Notes: generated by a model not told the origin, from the letters alone. DNA of 64,000 bases from Coraliomargarita algicola (GCF_033878955.1 NZ_CP138858.1:1364001-1428000), one strand, 5' to 3'. Positions 46,257 to 56,748 are shown, counted from the first letter of the stretch. A program made the numbers and translations.

Positions 46257-49200
46257 ATGACGCTGGAGGAAAAGGTTGCGCAACTAAACATCCAACCACT
46301 AGTAGGGCTCCCTGGGATGGGCTCCCGCTCGCAGCGCTGGAACGAGCGACTCGGAATCGGCCCCTTTATGGCCACCAACGGCCCACGCGGTCCGCGGCCC
46401 TCCGGATGGCGTCCGCCGAATCGTGTAGAGAGCGAGGAAAACCGTTTGAATGGCAACCATGGCCCCGTCTCTCCGACCGCCCTAACAATTGCTTCGTCAT
46501 GGGACAAGAATGTGATGTTTGAAGCAGGCAAACAATGGGCACATCTGACAAAAGAATACGGCCTCAACGCAATCTGGGGCCCCGGAGTCAACATCATCAA
46601 GGACAACCGCGCTGGACGAAATTCTGAATACGCAAGCGAAGACCCTTTCCTAACTGGCTACCAAGGTGTACACATTACCCACGGGCTACAATCGGAAGGT
46701 GTAATTGCCAATGCAAAGCACTTTGTCGGGAATAACTGGGAAGCAGGTCGCCAATCGCATAATGTCACGATCCCAACGCGTCCACTGCGAGAACTCTACC
46801 TGCCCGCTTTTCGAATGTGCGTAAAAGAAGGTGATGTCTGGAGTATCATGGCTGGCTATAACCAGTTAAACAACGAATGGATGAGCTCCAGTAAAACACT
46901 GCTATTGGATATAGCCCGTAATGAGTGGGGCTTCAAAGGCTTCTTTGTGTCGGACTGGGGTGCCTATTTCGACCCAGCCCAGGCGATCAAAAATGGGCTC
47001 AATGCAGAATTGCCAGGCAATCGCAGAATGACACAAATTGCCATCGAATTAGCACTGAAGAGTGGTTCCCTAACGATGGCAGACATTGATGCCCGCTTGA
47101 TGGAAAGCACAATGCTAAAGCTCAAAAACTTGTCCTATTTCGGAGATGAAACTCCTTCAGGCTACCACTTCCCGGACTTTCAAAAAATGATGTTCCGAGC
47201 CGGCACCGAAGGCGCTGTGCTACTCAAAAATGAAGGCTCGACCCTTCCACTAAAGAAAGGTCAAAAAGTCGCGTTAATCGGTCCTTTTTCTGATAATCGC
47301 GATCTAACTGTCGGGAATCAAGGGAGCAGCACTGTTTACGATAGCTATGGCATCACGCTCGCGGACTCTTTCCGAGCCCGCGGTATCGACTTCACGGTGT
47401 CAGAAGGCTGTAATGGAGCTTATTGGAATGAATGGCCACAGTTCGCCTACGACTTCCCTTGCAAAATTGAGTTCTTTAACGGCCTCGAACTGGAAGGTCC
47501 CGTCATCCACTCGGTCGAAGCGGATAAGCTAGACATTTCAAACATAGTTCCTGGACCGGCTGCTTACTCCACCGAAGGAATCAACGGCAAAGCATTCCTT
47601 ACCAACGGACGTGAACGTGTCAAAATCGGCTCTATCGAAAATGCCAAGGAGGGCTGGACGATTACCTGCTGGTTGAAGTGGGACGAGCAGTTCTTAAATC
47701 CGAACGCCGCGCTCATGCATCTTTGGGCAAACGATAATAACTACGCCGATGTGCGCAGTAGTGGCTTGATGGTTCGTCAAGGCGAGCATTCAGCGCTCAA
47801 TACTAAAAATTGGGACGACATGAACCGCAAATGGACTCCAGTTGCTTTGGTTTCGGATGGTGAGACCCTGCAGCTCTATCGTAACGGTGAGCCACTCGCT
47901 AGTGTTGAACTCAGTGAGCCAATAACTGATTTTAATTACTACATTGGTGGTGCTCGTGTCGGCGGCGCTCGCTCGCTGGCAATCGTGGTAGACGATCTAC
48001 GGACCTGGAATCAAGCTCTCTCGCACGAACAAATTGCTCAGATTGCGACGCGCGTCTTCGACAGCGCAGCAGCGGCAGATCGCGTCTATGATTTTGAAGA
48101 TCCAAGAGAGTTTGCCAAAGTCAAGGATGGCATCCCCGGACTGAAGAATATGTTCCAAGCAAGCGTGCGGGCGACTGGTCAAATCGACATCCCGCAAGCA
48201 GGCAAGTATATGTTCAAGGTGAACACGCATTGCGCAGTCAGCATTCGAATCAATGGTCACGAAATTTATCGTCAGTGGGACGAGCAGGCTGGCGAAGGCA
48301 CCGAAAAAGTATTCTGGCACACCTTCGAGAAGGCAGGCGTGCAGGATGTAATCGTTGAGGCGGCAACCAAAGGCGGGCGTTTTGTCGGTCGACTTGCAGT
48401 CTCCTATGCGCCCCCTCCTCCAGAGGGGACCGACCTCTTCAAAGCGGCACGTGTCAATGCCGCGGCAGCTGATGTCGCTGTTGTCTGCGTAGGCGTCGGG
48501 CAACGATTTAATATTGGAGACGACCTAAAAAGTGAAGATCCTGCCACAAGGGGCCGTCGTATTTCAATACAGGGTGAGAACTCGGACCGCTCGCAATACG
48601 AATTGCCCTCATGGCAGGCGGAGTTGATTCAAGAAGTGGTTAAGGCGAATCCGCACACCGTCGTTGTGCTCTTCACTGCTGGCGGCGTGGAAATGAACAG
48701 CTGGGAAGCGCAGACACCTGCCATCATGGAGGTGTTTCACCCCGGATCAGAGGGCGGCAATATCATATCCGCCCTCCTCTACGGCGATGTCAACCCATCG
48801 GGCAAGCTGACGATCTCCTGGCCCTACAGAGCTAAAGATCTCCCTTACAACGGATCGAACGGACACTATCGAGATACCGTCAATGAGTTTGGTTACCGCT
48901 ACTTTGATGCCAACAATATCAATGTGCGCTACCCCTTTGGATTCGGATTGAGCTACACCACCTTTGACTATCAGGACCTCAGAGTGAAACAATCCTCCGA
49001 CCCTTTGTATCCGTATATCGCTACAGTCTCGATCAAAAATACCGTTACTGTCACAGGTAAGGAGGTCGTCCAAATTTACGCATCCGACCTCGAATCCAGT
49101 ATTGAACAGCCAGTCAAGGAGCTGGCTGGATTTGCCAAGCTAGATCTCCACCCCGGCGAAGTTAAAACGGTCGACATCCCACTGCACTGGACAGCCTTCT

Positions 49201-49316
49201 CCTTTTTTGATGTCGCCTCCAATAGATGGATTCAGGAACCGGGCACTCACAAGATAACCGCTGCACGGTCAGCAACACAGCCAGAAAAAGAAGTTGTGAT
49301 CAAAGTAAACAATTAA
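46257..49316 (+). CDS. GH3 beta-glycosidase with inserted LamG and PA14-like domains
   Basis: 1019 residues from the first ATG after the nonsense codon; the intact protein would start at 46092. GH3 N-terminal barrel with the nucleophile D233 in FFVSDWGAYFD, KHFVGNNWEAGRQSHN, then the C-terminal GH3 domain (KVALIGPFSDN; EVFHPGSEGGNIISALLYGD), broken by a LamG-like domain (about 400-600, AKEGWTITCWLKWDE) and a PA14-like domain (about 620-700, GKYMFKVNTHCAVSIRINGH). A fibronectin-III-like tail ends the protein (FGFGLSYTTFDY, VVQIYASDLE). The insertion of binding modules in GH3 is known in Bacteroidota and Verrucomicrobiota enzymes. Without the signal peptide the product would stay in the cytoplasm. 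Confidence 0.87.
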   Translation: MTLEEKVAQLNIQPLVGLPGMGSRSQRWNERLGIGPFMATNGPRGPRPSGWRPPNRVESEENRLNGNHGPVSPTALTIASSWDKNVMFEAGKQWAHLTKEYGLNAIWGPGVNIIKDNRAGRNSEYASEDPFLTGYQGVHITHGLQSEGVIANAKHFVGNNWEAGRQSHNVTIPTRPLRELYLPAFRMCVKEGDVWSIMAGYNQLNNEWMSSSKTLLLDIARNEWGFKGFFVSDWGAYFDPAQAIKNGLNAELPGNRRMTQIAIELALKSGSLTMADIDARLMESTMLKLKNLSYFGDETPSGYHFPDFQKMMFRAGTEGAVLLKNEGSTLPLKKGQKVALIGPFSDNRDLTVGNQGSSTVYDSYGITLADSFRARGIDFTVSEGCNGAYWNEWPQFAYDFPCKIEFFNGLELEGPVIHSVEADKLDISNIVPGPAAYSTEGINGKAFLTNGRERVKIGSIENAKEGWTITCWLKWDEQFLNPNAALMHLWANDNNYADVRSSGLMVRQGEHSALNTKNWDDMNRKWTPVALVSDGETLQLYRNGEPLASVELSEPITDFNYYIGGARVGGARSLAIVVDDLRTWNQALSHEQIAQIATRVFDSAAAADRVYDFEDPREFAKVKDGIPGLKNMFQASVRATGQIDIPQAGKYMFKVNTHCAVSIRINGHEIYRQWDEQAGEGTEKVFWHTFEKAGVQDVIVEAATKGGRFVGRLAVSYAPPPPEGTDLFKAARVNAAAADVAVVCVGVGQRFNIGDDLKSEDPATRGRRISIQGENSDRSQYELPSWQAELIQEVVKANPHTVVVLFTAGGVEMNSWEAQTPAIMEVFHPGSEGGNIISALLYGDVNPSGKLTISWPYRAKDLPYNGSNGHYRDTVNEFGYRYFDANNINVRYPFGFGLSYTTFDYQDLRVKQSSDPLYPYIATVSIKNTVTVTGKEVVQIYASDLESSIEQPVKELAGFAKLDLHPGEVKTVDIPLHWTAFSFFDVASNRWIQEPGTHKITAARSATQPEKEVVIKVNN

Positions 49317-49332
49317 GGCCGTAAAACTTTAA

Positions 49333-51249
49333 ATGATGCAGCCCCGAACAATTCTAAAAGGCATGCGTTACCATACTCAGTTACTAAAGCCTTCGAAGCT
49401 TTTTCACCCCCCTGCTGTTGCCCTCATACTGGGCTACTCTCTACTGCTGCCAAATGAGATGTTCGCGAGCTCGGCGCACTTGGTCGAAGAGTCGCCCGTC
49501 GAGATAGTTCTGTCGGACAATGGCACTATTCTGGTCGATTTTGGCAAAGTCTCATTTGGAAACATCGAACTTCGACCTGCACCCGGCAAAGAGGGAAGGA
49601 TTACAGTGCATTTCGGTGAAGACTTCAAGGATGGAGGTGTCAATCGCAAGCCGCCCGGGTCGGTTCGCTATAAGGCGGCAACTGTCGAATTGAATGGGCA
49701 AACGTCCATCGTCGTCGCCCCCGAAGCTGATAAACGCAATACAAAGACAATGCCTCCACCACATGCGACTGCGATTCTAACACCCGAAGAATGGGGCGTG
49801 ATCCTTCCTTTCCGATGGGTCGAGATCGAAGGATGGCCCGCAGCCTTCAGCAGTGACTCGATCGTGCGACGGTCCGCGTTCTCGAAGAATTGGGATGACT
49901 TCGCTGCGGACTTCATCTCGTCCAACGATTTGCTCAACCAAATTTGGGAACTGTGCAAGTATTCAATCAAAGCAACGACTTTCGCGAGTGTTTATGTGGA
50001 TGGCGATCGTGAACGCACTCCCTACGAGGCAGATGCCTATCTAAATCAATTGAGCCATTATTATGTAGATCACGATAAACAAATGGCGCGTGACACCTTC
50101 GATCATTTCTTTACCCACCCCACATGGCCGACTGAATGGGCTTCACATTTGGTTTTTATGCTGCACGCGGATTACATGGAGACTGGCGACCAACAGTGGC
50201 TAGAAGAGAACTATGAGAGAACGAAGAGCAAGCTACTGTTGGAGCGACGTGGAGAGGATAACCTGATCCACAGTGTTCGCGGACAAATGCGTCCCGATCT
50301 AGTGGATTGGCCCCCTTCCGAACGTGATGAGTTCGTTTTTACTGAGCGAAATACTGTGATCAATGCCTTTCACTTACGCTCGTTGAAACTTATGGAATTC
50401 TTGGCCAAGGCACAGGGTAAAACCGCAGAAGCGGCAGAATACACGGCACTCTACGCAAATGGCTTAGCGGCCTTTCAAGCTGCTTTCTTCGACGAAGAAA
50501 AAGGCATCTATTTAGACGGGGTGCACACCGAACACAGTTCTTCGCACGCAAATTTCTTTCCACTCGCCTTCGGCCTAGTTCCAGAAGAACACCAACAGTC
50601 TGTTTCAGATTGGGTCGCAAACCGCGGCATGCGCTGCTCCGTCTATGCGGCTCAGTATTTCATTGAAGCATTGTTCGAATACGGAAATGCACAGGCAGCC
50701 TTTGATATAATGTTGGCGGATAATGACCGTAGCTGGAAACACATGGTCAACACCGGAACTACCATTTCCTACGAGGCCTGGGATCAAAAGTACAAGCCGA
50801 ATCAAGACTGGAATCATGCTTGGGGTGCGGCACCCGCCAACCTCATCCCTCGCTTTATTCTGGGAGTTCATTCTATGGAACCGGGCTTTGTTAAGGCACG
50901 GATTCGACCCTACTCGGTATCACCTTTGAATCGAGCGATGGGTAAAGTTCCAACTCCACTTGGCCCAGTCGAAGTCCGCGTGCGCAATACGCCTGAAATG
51001 CCGTTCGCGCTCTCAGTCTACATTCCGCAAGGAATGACCGCGCAAGTCGAAGTGCCACTCCCCGGTGGAGCGGGGGGTATTCGATACAATGGAAAAGCGA
51101 CCAAGAGCCAGAAAGTCGATGATTTCGCTGTGGTCGAAATTGGCGAAGGTATCCATCATTTAGAAACGATCCGAATGGTTCAAAAAATCATTACCGCACC
51201 GAAGCCATCCACAAGCACGACACACACATCCGCACTAGGCACCAACTAG
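49333..51249 (+). CDS. GH78-like alpha-L-rhamnosidase, exported
   Basis: 638 residues; a hydrophobic stretch (VALILGYSLLLPNEMFA, about 28-45) acts as signal peptide after an extended N-terminus, so a start later than 49333 (for example at residue 11, MRYH) is possible. The N-terminal sandwich carries ILVDFGKVSFGNIELR, the barrel has VYVDGDRERTPYEADAYLNQ, the block with the family's acidic catalytic residues, and TISYEAWDQKYKPNQDWNHA near the end of the barrel; a C-terminal beta-sandwich follows (TPLGPVEVRVRN). It begins 16 bases after the GH3 gene, so the two are one unit. Confidence 0.85.
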   Translation: MMQPRTILKGMRYHTQLLKPSKLFHPPAVALILGYSLLLPNEMFASSAHLVEESPVEIVLSDNGTILVDFGKVSFGNIELRPAPGKEGRITVHFGEDFKDGGVNRKPPGSVRYKAATVELNGQTSIVVAPEADKRNTKTMPPPHATAILTPEEWGVILPFRWVEIEGWPAAFSSDSIVRRSAFSKNWDDFAADFISSNDLLNQIWELCKYSIKATTFASVYVDGDRERTPYEADAYLNQLSHYYVDHDKQMARDTFDHFFTHPTWPTEWASHLVFMLHADYMETGDQQWLEENYERTKSKLLLERRGEDNLIHSVRGQMRPDLVDWPPSERDEFVFTERNTVINAFHLRSLKLMEFLAKAQGKTAEAAEYTALYANGLAAFQAAFFDEEKGIYLDGVHTEHSSSHANFFPLAFGLVPEEHQQSVSDWVANRGMRCSVYAAQYFIEALFEYGNAQAAFDIMLADNDRSWKHMVNTGTTISYEAWDQKYKPNQDWNHAWGAAPANLIPRFILGVHSMEPGFVKARIRPYSVSPLNRAMGKVPTPLGPVEVRVRNTPEMPFALSVYIPQGMTAQVEVPLPGGAGGIRYNGKATKSQKVDDFAVVEIGEGIHHLETIRMVQKIITAPKPSTSTTHTSALGTN

Positions 51250-51292
51250 GAACTAATAAGCCCTCACCTTTTTGATACGGGCTTTAAGGTGG

Positions 51293-51511
51293 CTAGCCAA
51301 TCACTACTGAAAAAGCGAACTGAATTCTAGCTTCCCAGATATCGTCCGTATTCGTCAACTTCTTCCAGTATTGAGCTGGTATAATATCCATGTCTTCAAT
51401 GAGCTTCAGCACCCAAGTAACTTTCTGCGCCTGCTTGTCCGTGAGGCAATCAATAAACTCCTCAACAGGACTACTGCCATCCGCTCACCTGAATAACTGA
51501 ACTTCTTTCAT
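51293..51511 (-). pseudogene. Remnant of a RelE/HigB-type toxin gene
   Basis: Read on the minus strand from ATG 51511: MKEVQLFR, a TGA stop, then in the same frame ADGSSPVEEFIDCLTD, KQAQKVTWVLKLIEDM, YWKKLTNTDDIWEARI and a stop at 51293. The block KKL-TDDIWEAR is typical of the Gp49/HigB-like RelE superfamily. The C-terminal strands are missing and no antitoxin gene is visible on either side, so this is a decayed toxin. Confidence 0.65.
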
Positions 51512-51766
51512 TTCCCCTAAAAGTTAACACGCCAGTTAACTTTGTAAAAATTCAGAAATAGTAAATATTACTCGCGAAAGCTATCAAGATAGAATGACAT
51601 CCTAGCTAGCCAACCTGACTAAGAAATGGTCATTTGCGCCTTCAAGGCGCACTTACGAAAAAAAAGACTTCAAACTGACTTGCGCAGCGAAGACGCTGCT
51701 GCGCTACCGATCATTTTTTAATTAGTATTCATTCGGCCCTCTCGGCCAGTGATGCTATTAGACCTT

Positions 51767-52493
51767 TTACTCTTTCGCGACCAATGCCGCCATCGCAGTC
51801 GCGCCGGTTTCTGTGAAATGTGTGCGGTCCATCGAACCGGGGCGATCGGCGTGATCGACAAAATTCGGCGTAAAGGCTTCCGAGCCTGCCTCCCCCAAAT
51901 CGGTGTAAAGTTGTCCGCTAAGTTCGTGTAAATCGATCAGCTTGACACCTTCGGCCTCGGCCACGGCATACATCCCATCCCGATACGGGGAAAGCTCAGT
52001 CGTCAACTGGCCCTCCTTAAAGGTGCGCCGGCGCACAGGCGTGACCAGAATCGGTTCGATATCGGCGGCCTGTGCTTCCTGAATGAAACGAACCAGATTG
52101 TCTCGATAATCCGTCGCGGCATCGGTCGATTCCGGCCGCCCTTTGGCGTGTGAATCATTATGCCCAAACTGAATCAAAAGATAATTCGCATTCGATTCCA
52201 GAACACGGTATCCACAGCCAGTCCGGATACGTTTTGGTACTCAGTCCTCCACGCGCCGCATTGAAGATTTCAACATGCTCAGGAAGAAATTTCGGAAGCA
52301 TTTGCCCCCAGCCCCGCAGCTTAGCCTCCGCCGGATACTCACACACGGTGGAATCGCCAATCAGCGCAATTTTGATCGGTGCATCCGTCGACAGACTGTT
52401 AGCGCAGCCGACATGAAGCAGCCCACAAAGCAAACTGCCCATCAGCAATAAAAACCAAGAACCTGTCATTCGATGGAGTAAGGAAGTCATCAT
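51767..52493 (-). pseudogene. Frameshifted duplicate of the SGNH acetylesterase
   Basis: Highly similar at DNA and protein level to 6412-7158: GDSTVCEYP, NAARGGLSTKT, FGHNDSHAKG and DRTHFTETG are all kept. A one-base insertion near 52205-52216 (GAACACGGTATCCAC against AACACACGCGCCCAG) splits it into two frames, 52493-52158 and 52177-51767, and the last seven residues are lost. The duplication extends upstream to about 52555, covering the promoter region. Confidence 0.9.
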
Positions 52494-52889
52494 AATCAGT
52501 CCAATACTCTAGGCATCCACAGCATACAACAAAGCAAAGAAAAGTCTTACATAAAATACGTAGCCCTTCACATTTCATTTGCGCCCGAGTTGCGCGATGC
52601 CGGCTTCCCCCGACTCATGCCCAAGCGCTGAAGCGCTCACTCGTACCTGAGGATATGCACTCAACGGTAAGCGATCCGGCTTCAGCCGTTAAGCATACGC
52701 GATAAAAACCGCGATTTTTTATAAATAGGAACACAGCTATTCTTCTGAGAGATAACAGACAATATTTGGCGCACTTTCGAACCGCTTCGTAGACGATCAC
52801 AGTGCTTTATCGAATAGGCTACGCTTGTTGGAGCCCCACCCTTGAAGCTCAGCATTCCCCAAGGATCCAAGCCTAAGCGTCGCCCCGTA
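52494..52889. repeat. Intergenic with one dispersed REP family 1 copy (52623-52690)
   Basis: At 52623-52690 stands AAGCGCTGAAGCGCT, CACTCGTACC, a loop, GGTAAGCGATCC, GGCTTCAGCCGTT: the family 1 unit of 1643-2849 in reverse orientation, somewhat degraded. It is 50 kb from the transposase gene, so that family spreads through the chromosome. The rest of the stretch shows no gene. Confidence 0.75.
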
Positions 52890-55337
52890 TCACCAGGAGA
52901 ATGACAAACTCCCTGTCACGTCTTTGATCTCAATGTAAGTTCCACTGGCGTCAGTCTTCAATTCATAGGCCATAGGCTCTTGCAAGAGCAGCTCCTCGAC
53001 GGAAGCGGGCTGGGCGGTGTGCACGACCTCCATTGTGTCGAGATATTCTGTGGGTGGATAAAAGATGACATCGGCCCCCTGTAGTCCGTGGTAAGTGCGA
53101 CGATCGTGATATTGCGGATAGGCGGCAAACAGAATCTTCGAGCGGATCACGCTGGCTGCTTCCTGCCGCACGAAGCAGCGACACTCCTTGTGCCAGCATT
53201 TGCCGGGATGCCATTGCGCGCGCCCGGCAGCGACGAAGGTTTCCATCTCTGTCAACACCGGTGCACCGTAGGGTGTCGAGGTTTGAATCGAGGTGCTCGT
53301 GTCCGGCGCAAAGATGGAATACCAGAATCCATTCCCCTCTCTGGAAATACAGATGCGCGGATCAATGGAGTCGGGAGCCAGCGCTTCATACGCAAAGTGC
53401 CAATGATACTTCGCCAGCACCGCGCGCATGAGTTTCTCCACTGGAAACGCCTCTTCCTTTGCGGCATAATCGAAGTGATGGGAGTTCGGATCGATTTCAT
53501 CGGACGCGGGTAGCAAGCTGCGGACAAAGCCAATTCGCTGATCAGCGGATACGGCGCGCGTCATGGCAAGGATGCGTGTCGCACCAGCGGCACCCTGCGT
53601 CGCTTGAGCAATCACTTCGGCTCCTGACTCACGACCAGCGGCGAAGACTTCCGTTAGCCCACCGGCCGAGTATTGCGGGTGCACGTAGGCACGCTGTGCC
53701 AACGAGCCATCACAACAAGTATCCAGATCTTTGATACACTGAATTTCGACCTCTCCATCGACGGCCTCCCCGACTTCGAGACCGAGCAGCTCCAGCAGTG
53801 TCTGGGGAGCCCCAGCCAAGGCTCCGTAAAAGAGAACATCCCCTCCTTGTTTAATATGGCCTTTCACCGCATCATACGCCGTCACCGGTGCCACAATCAC
53901 GGAGGCATCAAACTGGCCAGTGCCCCCTGCCACGAGCTGGCGAAAGTTGTCGCTACTGATCACGGTATTGAGCGGCAGCCCCTGTTGGATCGCCTCTCCG
54001 AGAAACATATCTTCGTTAAAGACAACGTCAGGACGACACTCTGCGCCGCGCACTAGGTCCGTATATTCATTGAAAGGATACACCCAGACCAGCGGACCGG
54101 CTTGATCGGGCGCGTGTCGCAGGGCCTCTTTAATATGCGGAATCACTTCGTCCGGCACTTGATCGGGCATGCGACCGAGTGTATCGTCAATCGTCAGAAA
54201 GGCGACACTGTTCGGAGTCTGCGCACGCCCGCTTTCATCCAAACGACACACACTCAGCGGCAGATAAATGTCCCAGGGCTCACGTCCATAGCGATCCAGC
54301 CAGGGACTATTCATAAACCAGGGATCGTGGGGATAAAAACGATACGGGAAATAGTCGCCCGGCAACACGGCCACGTGCGACATCCAAGCGGCCAACTCCA
54401 GGCCAGTATTGAAATTCAGCGCGGCCCAGGGTGAATTGACCGGCGGCGCAATTTTATACTCCGAGTACAGCTCCTTCAGCGGGGCCGCATCGGTCGACAG
54501 CTCCACTCCCGCAGAGAAATTACTACCACGGGTCTCTATTTTATCCGCCGGCCACTGTGGTGTGAACTCACGCCAGAATTGCAACATGGCCTCTGCGGCC
54601 GCATCGGCCTCTTCCGGACGAAAGTTCTGCTTATCAAACAGCGCGCCTTTGATCCCCCAGGTCTCCATGCCGAAGCCCATACCATTGGACAGCCAAATGT
54701 AGTCGTAACCAACTGCCTCAGCCAAGGCCCGAAACTGCGCTCCCAGATAGGCTCCGAGTGACGTCCCTTCAGGAATCCCATCCGGGAAGGCCGCATACGC
54801 GCGCGTATCCGCGTGCAGGGTCGAGTTGCAGGTCACAAAACTGCCGGGATAAAGCGTATTGCCCTGCGCAATTTCCCGGTGGCGGTTAAATTTAAAATCC
54901 GAACGGGCAAACTCCGGACCATTATCAAAAGTTGCGCCCACGCGGATGTCGCAGTCCGTCATGTCCGCCCCCACCTGCTTGATGGTGGCAATCAAATCCT
55001 TGAGCCAAGCATAGCTGCGGGGAGCCGCATCTTCACGATATTTTTTTGGAAAATGATGCGTATTGACACGTTCGCGCGCCGACTCATCACCGCGCGGCGG
55101 AACTGGGTTGGCGCAGCCACACCAGTAGGCCCATTCAAAAGTCTGCTGCAAGTCACCCGTGAATTCCAGGATTTCACTGCCATCCGAAATCCACAACAGC
55201 ACCGAGATGCGATCCGCTACATCCGTCAGAGGCTTCCATTGGCGATACATTCTTCGGCAGACCTGCTCCATCATCTCCGGAGAGTCGTCGAGAAAGGGTT
55301 TTGAGCTCAATTCAAGGGTGACGTTTTTCAAATTCAT
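52890..55337 (-). CDS. Large conserved-looking protein, unrecognised, possibly a GH42-like hydrolase
   Basis: 815 residues, no signal peptide. Not recognised as a whole. It opens with NLKNVTLELSSKPF, and residues about 120-420 could be a TIM barrel (VGYDYIWLSNGMGFGMETWG, where the Glu is a candidate; FSAGVELSTDAAPL). Residues about 440-560 resemble the Rossmann-like trimerisation domain of GH42 enzymes (VFNEDMFLGEAIQQGLPLN, DASVIVAPVTAYDAV, IKQGGDVLFYGAL). The C-terminus is beta-rich (GTYIEIKDVTG). Neighbours are the SGNH genes on both sides. Cytoplasmic breakdown of an imported oligosaccharide is a guess; the frame is intact and codon use looks like that of the region. Confidence 0.6.
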   Translation of the reverse strand: MNLKNVTLELSSKPFLDDSPEMMEQVCRRMYRQWKPLTDVADRISVLLWISDGSEILEFTGDLQQTFEWAYWCGCANPVPPRGDESARERVNTHHFPKKYREDAAPRSYAWLKDLIATIKQVGADMTDCDIRVGATFDNGPEFARSDFKFNRHREIAQGNTLYPGSFVTCNSTLHADTRAYAAFPDGIPEGTSLGAYLGAQFRALAEAVGYDYIWLSNGMGFGMETWGIKGALFDKQNFRPEEADAAAEAMLQFWREFTPQWPADKIETRGSNFSAGVELSTDAAPLKELYSEYKIAPPVNSPWAALNFNTGLELAAWMSHVAVLPGDYFPYRFYPHDPWFMNSPWLDRYGREPWDIYLPLSVCRLDESGRAQTPNSVAFLTIDDTLGRMPDQVPDEVIPHIKEALRHAPDQAGPLVWVYPFNEYTDLVRGAECRPDVVFNEDMFLGEAIQQGLPLNTVISSDNFRQLVAGGTGQFDASVIVAPVTAYDAVKGHIKQGGDVLFYGALAGAPQTLLELLGLEVGEAVDGEVEIQCIKDLDTCCDGSLAQRAYVHPQYSAGGLTEVFAAGRESGAEVIAQATQGAAGATRILAMTRAVSADQRIGFVRSLLPASDEIDPNSHHFDYAAKEEAFPVEKLMRAVLAKYHWHFAYEALAPDSIDPRICISREGNGFWYSIFAPDTSTSIQTSTPYGAPVLTEMETFVAAGRAQWHPGKCWHKECRCFVRQEAASVIRSKILFAAYPQYHDRRTYHGLQGADVIFYPPTEYLDTMEVVHTAQPASVEELLLQEPMAYELKTDASGTYIEIKDVTGSLSFSW

Positions 55338-55486
55338 AGGGTGCGTGCGTTAAGCTATAGTAAACAGAATTCATCCCGAAGGCTTGATCCATCTGCGAAT
55401 AATTTGTTAATTGAAAATCGTATCAACGCCGAATGAGCCGAATCTCGCATTAGCGTTTTTCTATTTTAAACAACGCATAATTCAAA

Positions 55487-56596
55487 ATGCCTAAAATCCC
55501 CCACCTCAAAAGCCTAGTAGTGGCACTCACCCTCCTTCAAAGTATGCATGCCGCAATCCGCCTGCCCGAAATCACCGTCCCGGCCGATCACCCGAAGATT
55601 CACAGCAGCGGATATGTCAGCCAAAAGATCCTGACACGCACCCTTGAGGGTCAGCCCGTCCAGAGTTTGCAGTTCAATCGGCGCATCCGACTAGATGGCA
55701 AAGGCTACGGCTGGGACAACCCTGGCACGCGCATCGCCTTCCGCACCGATGCCTCTGAAATCACCGCCTACCTCTACTACAGCGAAAACCACAGTTCAAC
55801 GACTGCTCGCAACAGCGTTGGGATCTACAGTGTCAATGGTCACAGCGAAAGCGAGTGGACTTTTAAAACCGCCGCCACGTCCAAAGTGCGCAGCCCCGAG
55901 ATCGTAGCCATTGAGCTCCCTTATCCACACACTGTGGGCTTTCACGATTACGAGCTCACCCTCCCCTATGGAGATGCCGCGGAATTCATTGGTCTGAACC
56001 TCAACTCCGGCGCAGCGCTCGAAACTTTCACCTCAAAGCGCGCACTGCGCTATGTCGCCTATGGCGACTCCGTCACCCAGGGCTTCACCTCCAGTCGTGT
56101 CGACCGCAGTTATGCCTACCGACTCGCGGAGCAAAAGAATTGGGAACTGATCAACGCCGGCTACGGTGGACGCAGTTCCGCCCCAGAGGATGCCAAGCTC
56201 ATCGCCTCACTCAGCCCCGATCTTGCGACCGTACTCATCGGCGTCAACGACTGACAAGGCGGACGCCCCATCGCCAGCTTCCGCAAGAACATGGAGCAAT
56301 TCCTCGACAACTTACGCAAGAATCAAGCGGATCTCCCGGTCTACCTGATCACCCCACTCTGGGTGCCCCCGAGCTGGCAACCCGCGCGCGCCAACATCCC
56401 ACTGGACGCATACCGACAGGCTCTCAGAGACATCATCCAATCGCGTCGCGACGCCAAGCTCCACCTCATCGAGGGCCCGGAACTCATTGACCACGATCCA
56501 CGATATTTCGACCGAGTCGCCGTGCATCCCAACGACGCTGGCTTTGAAATGATGGCCCAGCGCCTGCATGCGCGCATACAATTGAATAGCAAATAA
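55487..56596 (+). pseudogene. Secreted SGNH/CE2-like acetylesterase interrupted by an in-frame TGA
   Basis: About 369 codons. Signal peptide (LKSLVVALTLLQSMHA), a CE2-type N-terminal beta domain (about 40-180), then the SGNH hydrolase: VAYGDSVTQGF (Ser), INAGYGGRSS, VLIGVND, and DRVAVHPNDAGF with the Asp-His pair. After GVND a TGA at 56252-56254 replaces what should be Trp (GVND-W-QGGRP in relatives as I expect), and the same frame continues to the end at 56596. A G-to-A change TGG to TGA explains it. Readthrough or a sequencing error would restore the enzyme. Confidence 0.85.
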
Positions 56597-56623
56597 TTTT
56601 TCTTCAGCCCCCCCCCAAAAAAA

Positions 56624-56748
56624 AACGTCGGTCTACTCTGGGACTCGCACCATACATGGAAAAAGCTCGGACGATCTCCATTGACCTCTTGGCAAGAGCT
56701 ACAGCCGTGGGTTCGCCACATCCACATCAAAGACAGGCACCTTCTCGT
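56624..56748 (+). pseudogene. Fragment of a sugar-phosphate isomerase/epimerase (TIM barrel)
   Basis: Reading frame NVGLLWDSHHTW, then SPLTSWQELQPWVRHIHIKD: the DSHH and HIHIKD strands are the metal-binding core of xylose-isomerase-like sugar-phosphate isomerases. Both ends are missing and it runs directly into the inverted-repeat element at 56749. It is a remnant, not a working gene. Confidence 0.6.

Noticed and set aside
56252..56254. TGA in the SGNH gene as selenocysteine or recoded Trp
   Set aside because: No selenocysteine insertion hairpin is evident, TGA is used as a normal stop elsewhere (for example 11388 and 61099), and the position is not catalytic; a nonsense change or error is simpler.
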